NCBI GenBank assembly: GCA_030549495.1
Contig: JAUIRK010000308.1
Coordinates: 1 to 64,000 of the forward strand
Direction of reading: 5' to 3'
Length of the DNA: 64,000 nt
From: Nectonema munidae
Taxonomy: Eukaryota > Nematomorpha > Nectonematoida > Nectonematidae
How positions within the stretch are numbered: the stretch's first letter is position 1; each line of letters begins with the position of its first letter. Both the position numbers and the translations under genes were made by a program. Below are positions 11,101-26,100 of this stretch, in pieces. A model generated the notes under the pieces. The model was not told where the DNA came from and searched no databases. It saw only the letters and a program-made list of their open reading frames with translations.

Positions 11101-14100
11101 GATCGGAACGAGGCATTGAACCAATGCAGCGCCTTAAATATTTGATGATAATGTCTTCACCAATTTTGTTTACAATCATCTTCATGTGCTAACTTTCGGA
11201 AAGTCCTATATAATTGGTCTGGTCAGGCTTTATCTTATTATGCTTTCTTGTCTAAACACTTCTGCGTAAGATTGGTTTCGTCTCCAGGACATTCCGGCAT
11301 TATTGGAAATGAATTTGTTGACTCTAGTGCCAAACTTGTTCTTCTTTTTGAGCCTTCTTTTCCTAAAATACCACTCTCTTCTTTCAAACAATTTCTTAAA
11401 AGAAAGTCTATTGACATTTGAGTTCAAAAGCTGCTTTTTTCCCCACACTCAAACCTTTTTCACTTTACTTCCCCTATAAATTTCTTCAAACAACTTGAGA
11501 AACACAAAGCTAATAAGATGGTATGTAGGATCCTTTAACTGTAGGTAATTTTTACATCTTATAAAAATATGCAGATCAATCTCTTGCAGATTTGGATGTC
11601 CATCTGTAGAAGATCCAAAACATTTAATGTTTAATTGTCCGCATACGGGCTTTTTATTTGAAAATATTGCTGTTATTCTTTTTAAACATCATGGTATCGC
11701 TTTTACTTCTCTAGATTATCTAATTTTAAAACCTAAACTTTATTCAACTACACAATTGTTCATTAAAAAACCTGAAAACTTTCTTAGGTTTTACCCACCC
11801 TAACCCTTACTCCTTTTTTTTTTTTAAATTTTACCTTTTCCTTTTATTACTATGTTTATTATTTTATTTTTATTTATTTATTTTTTCTTTTATACTTCTA
11901 TTCTTCTTAACAATTAGCAGATTTTCCTAACTACAATATATTCTAAAAGCATCCTACCAGCTTTCAAGTTCTACAAGCTGCGTCAACCAATCAATCAATC
12001 TATAAATGCAAAGTAAAAACATTTCATTAAATGGTTGTGATGTTTATAAATGTCATAATTTTGACCTAATTTGTAGAAGAAAATTATATTGAGATCATAC
12101 TCATAAAACATTTTTATGAAATTAGATAGCGTTAATCCATTTGAAAAAAAATGATAAATTAAAATCTTTATCTTGTAATTTTGCTAAAATATATGTTTAC
12201 AGCTATGCTCTTTGATATTATGAACTTTATATAGAAAACTAACTCTGTTTTAAAATTGGACAAAAAAGCATCCGTCAATGGTGTTATTTTAATTATTTGA
12301 AAAATGTATTATTTAGAATAACTTTTTTAACATCGTTTCCCCGAATGAGGTATATCAAGTCTTACATCAAGCAAAATATGAACAGAAACTTGAACATTGT
12401 CTCCATAGTCATTTGTGCATGGAATAGAAACCATCGTAGTATACAGGTTGGAGATGACACTCAAGTTGTCTACCCGCGTTCAACCGTACAGGTTATGAGA
12501 TATATATCTATCAGGGGCACAGATCCGGGGGAAGCCTACCCCCATAATTTTCAATTTTCTAAAATATATATCATTTTTATAGTATTTATTAGACTTGTTT
12601 GTAAGAGAAAAAAACTCTGACTTCAAATGAGCACTGCCTTGTGGATTGTGTAAACAAAGGCTAAAGGTTCCAGGCCTGAATTCAAATACTGGTTAGCGTG
12701 AGGAAGAGCATCCGCCTTGTAATAAAAAAATGCTCCAAATTTTATGCAATGATCCGAAAAGTATAGCCCAAGTACTCCATGTACGTCAAAAAGAATACTG
12801 GAAAAAAACGAATGTCTGTAAGTTATAATAAGCTTAGAATAGCCTCATGGAATGTAGGTACACTCGGAGGAAAAGCAAACGAAATTGTAGAGGAAATGAT
12901 AAAACAAAGGATTGAAATAGCTTGCGTAACACCTCCAGAAAGCTCATTCAAGGTTTCAAAATTGTATATAGCGCATTGTCCAACAGAAGGAACGGTGTAG
13001 GTGTGATTATAAGTGAAAGATGGAATAAAAGGGTAATTGAAGTAAGAAGAGCAGGTGACAGAATAATTTTATTGAAGCTGATACCCTAACCTTTTATTGA
13101 AGTATATGCGCCTCAAGTTGGTTGTGGTAGAGAGGAAAAAATGAGTTTGCAGAAAAACTAGTTAGTTTACTATCAGAAATTCCTGACAGGACACGGTCTT
13201 CGTAATAGAAACGAAGAAGGCGAAAGGATATTAGACTTGGCACAAAGAAACGATTTGACCATATGTAACACTAATTTTAGAAAGAAGGATAGTCATTTGA
13301 TAACATATAGCAGTGGGGGCAAAAAAAGCCAAATAGACTTATTCATGGTCAAACAGGGAAAAAGAAAATGTGTCAAAAATTGGAAAGTTATCCCTGGTAT
13401 TACAACATAGAATTTTTATAATTGATATGTTTATCACTAAAGAGAAAAAACAAAAAGCTATGAAGATAGGTAGATTTAAAACATGGCTACTCGAAGATAA
13501 AAAAAATCGGGAAAGATACGAGAAAATAGTTGAGAAAAGTTTGATTGAAAAACAAATAGATGAAGATATTGAAGAAATGTGGAGTCACCTCAGAAACAGT
13601 TTGTTGGTTGCAAGTAAGGAGGTGCTGGGTAAAACAAAAAAAGGTAAGAAAACTCAAAAAGAAACATGGTGGTGGAAGGAGGAGGTTAGAAAAGTATTGA
13701 AAGATAAAACGTTAGCTTTCAAGAAATGGCAGAACAGTAAGTCAGAAGAGGATAAACAGATATATAGAATTAAGAAGAGAAGCAAAAAGGACTATCTCTG
13801 AATTGAAAGCAAATGAAACAGAACAAATGTACAAATCACTGGGGAATAAAGATGGGGACAAGCAAATTTTCAAACTTGCAAAGTCTAGGCAAAGAGATAT
13901 TCAAGAAACTGGAAATGTGGACAAAAACAGAGAAGGAAAAATTTTAGTCAAAAATGAGGAAATTGAGAACAGATGGAAAGCGTACTTTGAGGAGCTACTA
14001 AATGTTGAAAATAACCATGAACACACAGATAAAGGAGAAAAAGTTGAGGGTCCTGAGTTTGTTTTGGGCGAAAGAGAAGTATTGGAAGCAATGATAGAAA

Positions 14101-17100
14101 TGAAACAAAGCAACAGGAACCAGTGAAGTTTGTATAGATATGATAAAAGCAGGCGGACAAAAATGTTTGAAGAGGACGACTACATTGCTGAAATTCATTT
14201 GGAAGGAAGAAAGAATGCCGGAAGAATGGTCTAAAAGCTTAATTATTCCGATTTACAAGAAAAAAAGAGATGTGTTGAATTGCGAAAATTACCGGGTAAT
14301 TAAATTGCTAGAACATAGGTTGAAACTGCTAGGGAGAATTTTGAGTAGGCGCGTTAGAAATCAAGTAATTATAGACTCGAATAAGTTTGTCTTCATACAT
14401 GATAAAAGTACAGTGGATCCTATATTTATAGTAAGACAATTGATGGGAAAAAGACTAGAAGGAAATCTGCCTTTATTTTGTAGCTTTGTAGACTTAGAGA
14501 AGGCATATGACAATGTTCCAAGAGATATCGTATACTGGAGCTTGAGAGAAAAAGGTGATAGTGAAAAGCTTACAGGAACTCAAAGACTTCGATTAGAACA
14601 ATGAATGGATGTTCACAGGAGTTTGATATAAATGTAGGCTTACACCTAGGTAATATACTAGTATACTTAGTTCATTAACTTTAGTAATTGTTATAGATGA
14701 ATCTTTGAAAAATATCAGAAAAGATGACCTTTGGGAACTTTTGTTCGCTTATGATTTGGTAATAATAGCAGACAGTGAAAAGAAAATGCAAGAAAGACTG
14801 TTTATGTGGCATATCTCGATGGAAAAGGCCTGAGATTGAATTCACATAAGACTGAAGTGATGAAAGTCTGTAGGAATAAAAACGCTGTGATAATCATAAA
14901 AGATAAGCATGGGATGGAATTGAAACAAGTGTAAGAGTTCAAGTATTTAGGGTCAGTTATTGAAAAGGAAGAAGGTTGTAGTAAGGATCTACAGTGGAGG
15001 TTGAATGCGAGTTGGGCAAAATGGAAAGAAGTTAAGACTGTTTTAAACGATAAAAAGCTGCCAATAAAACTGAAGGCCAAAGTGTATTTAGCCATAGTGA
15101 GACCAGTCATGACTTACAGTTCCGAATGTTGGTGTCTAAAAAAGAAAGAAAAGATTTTCGATATTACTTTTCTTGTTTTAAGGTTAAGTCTTAGAATGAA
15201 TGAATATTTAAAAAAAAAAATTCATTGACGTCTACTTCTATAACAACGCACAAAATTAGTTGCACAAATAGTTGAGCTATATTTGATCAGAGGCAGTAAT
15301 ATAGCCAGTCATTTTAATAAGAGTCCATGCATTTTTGAGCGAGGCAAATATTTTTTATAGCACATAATTATATTAGAACTCTATAATTTAAAGCTTTAAA
15401 TGTTTATCCCTATTTGATTACTGTAACCAGGCTTGTCGATAAGAGGGGCAAAGGAGCTAGACTCCCTCGTATTTATTTTGTCTATCTGAAACCCCTTTGA
15501 AATATATAAATGTATACACTTTCTTTTATTCCCGGCCACATTAAAATCAGTCCCCCAAAATTCTGAGGATGTGCGCCTCATATAGTGAGTAGAACTATGA
15601 AGACATTTTTATGTATGCTGCATTGTGTAAAACTAATAAAATTCATATAAAGTTATGGACAAAAAATGGCGTGTGTGTAGGAGATGATATTAATTTTAGG
15701 AGGCATACACTAAAGTTAGTTAGCATTTGTCTGTTTTAAAGAGTTGATATTAATTTTAAAGAAGCATAGAACAAGCTTAGAAGTGTATTTCAAGAAACTA
15801 AAATTAAAAGGCTTTTAATGCTTTTTTGTCCGTTCACCACAGAGGCATCAAAATGTGATAGGAAGAGAAGAGCCTATAATTTATTTAATTACAGTATAAA
15901 GACATTGAACGTGCGTTGATACAAGATATCAACATTTTTAATAAAATAATCAAAGAAAATCAAAAGACAAGTTAAAAATAACTTTAACTCAAAAGTAAAA
16001 AAAGGTGGGCTCCAAGGTAGGAAGAAGAAAACCGGTACAAAAAACAACAATGATCAGAACGTACTAATTAAAAAGTAATTTTAATCTTTAAACATTTTAT
16101 CCATATAAAGACTAGAGTATATACTATATATATTTTGTGACTTGAAACATTTATAAAGAATTTTCTATAATTAATTTTTCTTTCATCTAGTAAAAACTTT
16201 TTTTAAGACCGGTGTTCTACTACTACTAAATTGATTAGAGACCGTAATGGTACATTCAATTCAAAAGTAGATAAAAATTATCAGAGGTAAGCCCTGACGG
16301 CTAGTAGGTTGATGGTCATGTACAGCCACTAGTTCAAACCTTATAGTTTGAACACAAAAGTGGAACTGATGAGGTTTCGATAGCCGCTTTTACACAGTGT
16401 ATGCTTAGTGATGATGATCATTCAAGACAACTTACAATTTCTAGTTTTAAAAAGGTAAACTAAATCAACAAATAGTTAATTCGAAATTTCTTGGAAAAAA
16501 TGAACTTTTAGAAATCATGGACTTTTGAGATGATTTATCAAGTCAATTTTAGTTAAAGTTGACTGCTCTAAAACCTAGATATATTTGAAACATATATGTA
16601 TTTATTTATATTTTTAAAAAAGGCAAAGTCGGTTTTCAGCATTAAAGAAAGAGCAAAGTGTAGTTCTCAATTATTCGATAGATCCTACGGTCCGAACGAA
16701 TCACGAGTTATAAAAAAGTATCATAATTTTAAATCATTTTCGTTCATATACAGCGGATACATATGCAGGATCAACTTGTCTTTAATAATAATAAAATTAA
16801 AAAGGGTGTTCCTAAGATTTTTTATAACAAACAATATAAATATAGGCAAAGAAATCTCGTCGCTATGTAAAATAAAGAATTATATTATGTTAAATTTGAA
16901 TTTCATACTGTTTATATATCAAAAAATATTTGTTTTAAAATGCAATATTCTTTATCCTATTATATTATTTTGATAGCGATAGAGAGGTAAAGATTACGTC
17001 AGAAGACTGATCTTTTTTGGAAGTCGAAGCGGTGGCGACCGAAGAAGGAGTAGATGAAAATTGAGAAGGTAGGTAAAGGATTTGGAAGATTTTTGGAATG

Positions 17101-20100
17101 TCCTTGGAATCTGCTCTGATCACATCACACTGGCTCACACTCCTAACATTCAGGATTGTACTTCAATGAAAAGAAATATTATGGAAAATATTATGGTATT
17201 TTTTGAAACTAGATAAAACTTGACTGACCTCACATAAAAGCAGATTTTGGAAAAATGAAAATATATTTATTTGTATAACCTAGCCTATGTTAACCACAAA
17301 GAGTATACCTTTCCAATGATACCATTTTCATTCATTTTTTTTTTTTAAAAATCTTCACATTATGCTTCAATAAAAAGGTGGTTCTTCAAATCAAACAAGT
17401 AAAAATTTTCAAAAAGTAGTATTGGTAGTAGGTAGTAGTAGTAGTAGTATTATTATTATTATATATTACATAAACATTTCAACCAATCATATAGTTTTTA
17501 TGAAATAAAACTGCAATTTCAAAGTTAAGTTTTTTGAACTTTTAGGTAGAATTTTTGAAATGTGGCTTTCAATATGTATGTAAAATATTTTTTGAAATTT
17601 TTTATTTTAAGTATATTTTTTTTAGCATTTTACGATTTACACATTTAAATATATAATAAGGCTGGCAAGTTTGGCAAGTTGTCTCCCCGGAGGTCTTGCC
17701 AGACCTCTGATATATATATATATAATAAACACAGAATACTACAAGTTTATTTCGAAATTAGTATGTGCCACGTATACATTAATCTATATAACCTTTTTAA
17801 CGTTGAGATAACCTTATCTATCATATAGCTAACAATACGGATATGCTACTTTAGTTGTTGGCACATGTTATAACATCGTACGTATACTTTGAACACTCTC
17901 AACAATAATTTTATTTCTTTTTTCAAATGATAAATATAAAAGGTTGGTTTAACAACATATAAATAAAGGCAGACAGGAGGTGTCTCAACCCGTGCTACAA
18001 AGCGCTTCTCTCTGAATGCTGGTGAGCGAGCTCACTTAACAGTTTAAGACTAACGTTGCCTTTTTAGGAACATAATAATTACACAAAATTTTTTCCTTTT
18101 TAGCTTAATAATTTTCAAGTAAAGCTAGATAAATGACACATTACATTTTTTAACATTAGATCAATAGTTGTAATATAATATATTAAGATTATTTTATATA
18201 AAATATAAAAAATATTTAGACTTCAGTGTAAACCTTATATGAAAAGTTGATGTTTCCCAAAATGAGAACGCTACTCCATTTAGTTACTTTTTAACCTTCG
18301 AATTTTGGTGATGGCTTTTAAAAAAATTATTATATTTTTTTCAAAAATGAGCCTAATTTTGAAGCAAATATCAGTGAAATTGGTAAGTATTTAAGATTGA
18401 TTCTTTTGAGTGAAATTCATGTACTACCTTCAGAAAATGATTGTTGGTCTGCCAATGACGTTTCTTGCTCCAATCTTTTCAAGAGATCAATCCACAAGAA
18501 TTAAAAGATACATACATATTGCTGACAACCTAAATTAAGTCGAATCAGGAGTAGCAAAAGCAAACCATTTTTAGACATGTTGAAAAAAGAGTGTCAACAA
18601 TTAGGACTTTTCCATGAATTTTTGAGTATTGATAAGAGTATGGTTCAATACAGAGGTCTTCACAATGCGAAACAATTTATAAAAAATAAGCCTATTAAAT
18701 TTGGATACAAAGTTTGGATATTGCGCAGTAATGATGCCTTTCCGTATAACTTTTCAATGTATTGCGGGAAAGAGAATACTAGAGTAGACCTCTTGCGTTT
18801 GCAGTTGTAGAAAAAATGTTTGAAGCTATAAAAGAACCAAATAAACATGTAGTGTTTTTTGATAACTTCTTTACAAGTTACTCTCTTTTATCAAATCTAG
18901 CTTCAAAAAACCTAAGAGCGCGTGGGATAAAAAAGAATAATCAAACAGCAAAATGTTTTGTTAGCCTCGAAAAAAATGAAGAAAAAAGACCGTGGACAAT
19001 TTGATTATCGTTCTGTTAGTATTGTGGTTACTCTAGCAAGCAAGTATTATGGTTTATCTCCGATAGGCAAAGCTGAAAGAAGAGGATAATTCAACAGCCA
19101 TTCATTGTGAAAATGTTTAATGATATGAATGGAGTTGATCAATGTGATCGTCGTCCTTCGTCTTGATCGAAAAATTGGTGGTGGAATTTGTTCTCGCATA
19201 TAATAAATTTGATCAAATCTTCCTTGCATATAATAAATCTCTAGTGGCATGAAAAACCATGCATGAAAAACATTCGACTGCTGTTTGAAGTGTGAAAAAA
19301 GGCTACAGAAGAAATGTTATGATGTCTATCATTCAAAATATTTTTAATTTTATAAATAAAGTTGAGAATCACATTTTTTGGAAATATAATTCATTTTTAG
19401 ATAATAGCTAACGTTTCCATTTTTTTATGACATAAAAATTAGCGTTTTTTAATTTCAGACATAATACTCGACAGATTAAACATCTGTGTGATATCTGTGC
19501 ATAGATTGAAAGGGTGTACCTACCTCAGATCGATAACTAGAAAGGGACTGGACTTGAGTCGCTCTTCTTCGTTGGCATAGCAAAAGATTTTGGCGTTAGA
19601 CACCATGATAAGTCTCTTGAGCCAGAAGCCTTGTCTGCGCACATTTTTTTGCTTATTCGGTTGACTGAGCCAGCCCTCCAGCCAATTCAGCGACAGTCCA
19701 CCTTCGTCCGAGCCAATAACACAGGAGTTGGGAGCGTCGCGTAGCATTGTATGTCTTATTCCGCCACTATTTTTGCCAATGCCTTCTTGATTGCCCACGG
19801 AGATATCTTCATACGAAAGAAGTCCTAAAAAGGTATATAAAATGGCTTTAAATATAGCTTAAAGCAGATAAACTTCTCCTTTACTCATCCCTAGTTAAAT
19901 TCAATTTATCTTAGCATTACTAAATCGTTATTAAAAGTCTTAGTGTTAATGAAAATGCATCATTTTTCAACGAAGAGCTAAAAGTATCTGTTTGGAGTTA
20001 TATACAGAGTTTATCCTTACATCACCTCTTCTCTCTTTCTCATGCGAATTCTCTTCTTCATACTGAAACCCTATTTTTCACTTTTATTCATAAATAAAGA

Positions 20101-23100
20101 AGTTGTTTCTTAGCTCATGAATCCAATCCAAAAATTTACTTCGAAAGTGAATACAATCAATTGAAATGTGCAGTAAAAAATTTTTAAACAACTTTTAATT
20201 AGTTTATAAAATAAGTATACTTGAGTTAGATCTAGTGTTAACAATTTATTTTTGAAATTAGTTTGTAAATTTGGGTAAAAATTTCGTGAGTAAGATCCAA
20301 GATGTCTATTCCGTTAAAATGAAAAATAAATCGAAATATTAAAAAACAAGGAATGTTGATAATGATTTTCAGGCTTATAAAAAGTCATGAATAAATAAAA
20401 TATACGTCGCATGCTAATTCATAACATTATTGGGTGTAAGAATTTACAAAACGAAAAATTAAAGAAATGAATGCAATCATTAACATAAAAATACCTTTTA
20501 ATTATTTTTAAAAACTAACATCCTTATCGGTAACGTTTATAACGGTAAGGATTAGTGATCCTAATTTTCCCAAATCTACTACCAGCCCTTTATATCTAAG
20601 TACAAGCTAACCAATTAGGTTAGCATACTAAAGCATACTTCTTAATCAAAAATATTTTTTAAAGTTTAAGTATATATATTTTTATATTGGAAAAAATCGA
20701 TGCTATTTAAGTTTAGAAAATCAAACAAAAATTTTATTAGAAATCTAGGAACTAAGCACCCTTAAAATAAACTGACTGAATACCTTACTAAACAACTACA
20801 AGAAATTTGGCAAATGAGCAGCTCCCATTTATTCACCAACCAGTCTTAAATCTCACATGATGGATGAACTTAGTGAATATTAAATTTTGTTTTGATTGAG
20901 AAACGTCAGGAGCTGAAAAATACCGAACAGTTTTTAAGCAATATTTGTCTTAAAGCAAAAAATTGTGTTTGGAGGACGATGCTTAAGAAGCAAAAAAAGT
21001 CATCTTCACAGTATATGCTTACCTCCAGATGCACTGCTGGCCAGATGTGCTTCTGCAAAAGCATCGCTGGCATTGTGGTTGATATTTGCGCTGCCGTGTT
21101 GTTCAACGTGCATTTGCTGTTGCAAAAACTCGACCTCACTCTCTTTGATCTCTAGATCCATTTCAAGTTTCAGGCGGTTCTGGTTTTCTTCGTAGAGAGC
21201 TGTTTGCCAATCATTCAGGTCTTTTGCGTACTTTTCACTTATCTTTGAAAATTTCTCTCTCTCCTAAACATATTAAGTTTTACGTTGCCCAAAGACATAT
21301 TTTTAGTGAATTGAATCCTTGATCATCAAATTATCAATAGAAGGAACAGGTGCATGAATAGGAGAAAGGACAAACCTAGAATAAATCCGCATTAAATAGT
21401 TCGTTTAAAATTCATGGATATTTCACAATGAATAGAAGACTCATTACTAATGATAACAAATAATGCCGTAGATGTAGAGTGGCAAAAAATTGGAAATTTT
21501 TTTACTCAAAAGTGGCAGTCATGTCGTTATCAAAATATTTGTCGATGGAGAGATGATCTTGAAGTAGCTTTTTTCAAGCTACATTTAAAATATGAAAAAT
21601 CTATAGGCTCATTCATATATTACCAACAAAACATATTTTTGGCAGAAAAAGCTGAATATTTTGAATTTATATACATTTTTATAGTCTTCTAATATATAAT
21701 AATTTCAAGCGAATCATCAGAGGTCTGGCAAGACCTCTGGGGAGACCACTTGGCAGGCCTTATTATATATTTAAATGTATAAATCGTAAAATGCTTAAAA
21801 ACATACTTAAAATAACTTTAGCTTTACTTCTAAAAATTTGGTCTAAATTTTTGAAAAAAAGTGGGACCACCTTTTGAGTGGAGCATAATGTGAAGATTTA
21901 AAGAAAAATTTTGAATGAAATGGTATCATTGGAAAGGTATACTCTTTGTGGAATCGCTTGTTAAATTTTGACAAATTTTCACCTTTAATTTGTAACAATT
22001 TGGAAGACAATTATAAAACGACTCTGCTATCAGAACCTAAATTTATTTGTAGATTTTTATAAAATCATTTTAGTTTCCGTTTTTTACTTATAACTTTTGA
22101 ATTAGTTCTCCAAAATTTAAGTGCAGGTTTGATTTACACTTTGAGAAAATAGAGAAGAGATAAAGTTTGTTTTACCAAATTATTATCAATAATTAACCTC
22201 ATAAATTTATATTCTTTTTTTCATTATAAACCACTATCCTGCATAAACCTAAATTTATTTGTAGATTTTTACAAAACCATTTTAATTTTCGGTTCTCACT
22301 AGCGCCCAACACAAATATTGAAGAAATATTTTTCGGTATAAAGTGTTAGGCGATTCTTCTTTATTATGTAATGAATATTCTCACAACCTGTACGTTTGAA
22401 CGCGGATATACAACTTAATTTTTGTCTTTACTAAGATGGTTTCTATTCCATAGAAAGATTTTTTGAGAGTTTGGTAAAATGACAAAATTTCCAACTTTGA
22501 CCGAAAAAAAATATATGTCATTCGATTCATTTAAACAAATTACATATTTGGAATCAGCGTACCCAACCCTATAAGAATACGTTTTTAATTTTCGATTTTT
22601 CAGGCCTTTCAAACAGTCTCGAAATTATGACTTCACATATATTCAACAAATATACAAGTATTATACATTTTTAGATTTCTCTTATCATTCTGAATAACAT
22701 TATTAAGATTATTTTACCATAAATATTTCGCTCATAATTTTTTTATATATATTTGTCTTGCCAGACCTGCTTAAACTCACATACACACACAGGCACATCA
22801 TTTGCACACTGTGAGATTCTTTAAAATATTAATAGATGATTCATCTCGAACCTGTATACTACGATGGTTTCTATTCCATGTACAAATGACTAGGGAGACA
22901 ATGTTCAACTTTCTGTTCATATTTTGCTAGATGTAAGATTTGATATACCTCGTTCGGGGAGAGGATGTTAGATAAGTTATTACCTATATTTTTGCAATTT
23001 TTTCACGATATTAAATAATATATTTTATAAAAATAAAATTTTGTAATCAAAGAATCGAAAAATATTCTTTAAAAAATCAAAAAAACGAAACTTTCTGTTC

Positions 23101-26100
23101 ATATTTTGCTACCTCACACGATGTTACAAAAGTTAATTACCTCTACTTTGCAATTTGCACGATTTTAAATAATATATTTGTCAAATAATCGAAAATGTTC
23201 AAATCAAAAAATATTTATTCTTTTTAAATATATCGTTGGCTCCCCTTACTTTTAGAATAGACCAAGTCTTTAATAATTAATTTTTATCAAATTATGCACA
23301 TACGAAACTAAAAGTAAGGGGAGCCAACGATATATTTAAAAATAATAATCATAGGGCCTATAAAAATGTTATTTATCTAAAAATGAGGTAAAGTAGAGAG
23401 AAAATGAGACACAAATTAACAAAAAATAAGTGTAGTAAGTATTAGTCGAAAGTACTTGGGCCAGTTCCTGTTGTAACTTTACCACTTCCTTCTCCTTTCG
23501 CTTCAACTGGTCATTGATGGCGCGTTTGATGGTGGAGCCTCTTTTGACACTCTCCTTTCGATTCATCACTTCGTGCAACTTGTTCACTGCTTGCATCTTC
23601 AGCATCTTTTCTTGTCTGAAGTGAAAGAAAAAGTTGAAGGAAAAAACATCACTCGAAATAAAGAGGAATATGACTTCTTTATGTAACACACACTTTCATC
23701 GGTAAAAATTAAATCCAAACAAAAATGGAAGCCTGGTTGTTATGATTTTTTCAAAAAAAATACTAACTTTCATTTTTACAAGTGTAAAAGAAACGATTTG
23801 GAGAGTACAAAGTATAGCATTACACACATTTTATAATGATAAAATAAATCTCAAACGCGAGTCACGATTTTTGCGAATCAGGAAGGCCACCAACAAAATG
23901 AGAAATAGCTAATCCACGTCATGTATCTTAAACGATGTACTTAATTAAATTCTATAACTATCCCATCTTCTTATATTTCGGAGAATAGATAATCATTGAT
24001 TACATCTTCGCATTGTTCGAAACTTGCCTATTCAGATCGTGGTTGGAGTGCTTCAGTAAGGAACATATTGGAAGAAAGACTTCCTGCTTGTAAAAAAGAT
24101 GGACCCAACATCGCCCATTTTTCGGCTCATCATTCTGGCTCTTTTTGGTTGGAGACGTCGATAGAAATACGAGACATTAGATTTGGATACATGTCACAAA
24201 CTAACCACATCAGGCACACCTTAATACAGTGCAACCACCCAATTCATAGTGCTTACACGAAAAATGCACACGCATCTCACTCAAAGACTACAACAAAAAT
24301 AGGCTAATCACAAGGCCAACAATACACGTGTCAACATGAAAACTTATCAAAACACTGATACCTCATAAAATTCAACCTAAAACATACAAAAAGACATCAT
24401 ATCAAAAAACACAACTCAAAACTCTAACATCATACAAATCAACATAAACGGACTAGAAAAAACATCGAACTTGAACACTTAGCACATACTCACAATACAG
24501 TAAAAATTTCAATGTGACTTTTTTGTAACTCTCTAAATCTTCTAACAACTCTAAATCATTTAGCGGAGCTTTTAGAAGAGATTTCAACTTTTCTTGCATG
24601 CTCCATTGTGGACTCCTGTATAAACTGGTGTTGTGCCAAAGCATAAACCCATGAAATTACATTTGGCCAATTATTATTTAATACATTTATAACTTCTAAA
24701 AATTTTTCTTCCCTCTTCAGCACTTTTACATGTTTCTTTAAGAAAAACTTTACGAGAATAATGAACATCTTTATCAATATACATTTTCCTAACAGTTCTC
24801 TCTATGATCATCCAAAAACATCTTGTCTTGTTCAATTTTAAAAAGTTTTAAAAGTGCACTAACAAAGAGCTTATTTAAAATACTTTCGAAAATTATTTCT
24901 TTTTGTCTTTGCTTCTATCCCCCACGTTTTTATTTTTCATGACATTCTCGTATTTAGTATATAACTTTTTTATTCTTTCAACACATTTAGATTTATGGGA
25001 AGTTAGTATTGATGCTTTAGTCCATATTACTAAAAGTTCATCAGCAACAATGTTTGCTGCATCACTTTTTGACTTGTTTAATTTGTAACTGTAAAAATAT
25101 AAACGCTTTAGAACCTCTTTTGCAGATGAAAGTTGAGATAAATTTTCCAATGAACTACAAAATTTAAAAAAAAGGCAAAATTTTCGAATTATATTTTTAG
25201 GCTGAGGGTGCATTTAAAGTGAATGCTTTATTCCGAAATTAAGTTTATTTGTTGTTTTTTAAGATTGAAACAAAATAGAAACGTGTGCAAAGAAATGTAA
25301 AAAAAGAAGTTTTTTAGGACTCCCTAATTTTGTCTATGTGTGTATCATGTACATAGGAAGGCGAATATAGGAATTTCTAAATACATTTGATAGGATGAAT
25401 ATAATTAATTGATGGGAATTATATTGTATGATGATGACTGCAACATTTATTTGAAAATAATATATTGTATTATGGAACACGTATATTTCCGTGTAAATGT
25501 TATTTCAAGAATAGGCCAGGGAAATCACATTGATTTATCCCTATATACATAAACAAATTAGCGAAGTGACGTGTACATAGCGAAATTATGTTGATATGAT
25601 AAATAAAATAGTTGAAGTTTGTTAAAATAGGATAGATAATGTAGGATGAATAGCATATGTTATGATGAAAATATTTATTTGATGAAATTGGTAAAGTATT
25701 TTATGATGATTGGAGATCATTGCGTCAGGTATGATGAGATTGTTTGAAAGTAATTGTGTTATTGATATTGAATCATAATTACTAGTATCTCATCTGGTAT
25801 GATTAATATATTTATCTCAGAGTTTCCCAACCGGTGGGTCGCGACCGACAAGGGGGTCAAATAGGTAGGACAGGAGAGTCGCAAATTAATGTAAAAAGTA
25901 ACTAAAAAAATATCAATCACATTATGAAATTAAAACTTTGGTGATATATAGCGCTAGTTTTTATTCAAAATTTCAATTTTTAACAATTTTTCATTAGTTC
26001 GAGTTTTTTTTTGCAACTAATGATTTACATTTTTAAATAATATAATCAATATTTTGATGATGAACAACTTTCAGACATAATGAAGGCATCATAATTTTTT

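Larger units (their letters stand above)
8894..12508. mobile_element. Composite piggyBac element with long inverted ends
   Basis: The left part (8894-9136) and right part (12375-12508) are inverted copies: ACGGTTGAACGCGGGTAGAC near the left edge is mirrored by GTCTACCCGCGTTCAACCGT near the right. Between them lie a minus-strand piggyBac transposase and, further right, a LINE 3' end. I cannot find a clean TTAA pair at the outer borders, so the exact limits are uncertain. Confidence 0.75.

Noticed and set aside
18237-18262. Minus-strand STFHIR-like stretch as the missing PH microexon
   Set aside because: The only upstream AG gives a length with the wrong phase for exons K and L.
23996-24307. 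103-residue plus frame before the LINE fragment
   Set aside because: No recognisable domain. The His/Ser/Thr-rich second half follows from the A/C-rich LINE strand, and the start has no support.
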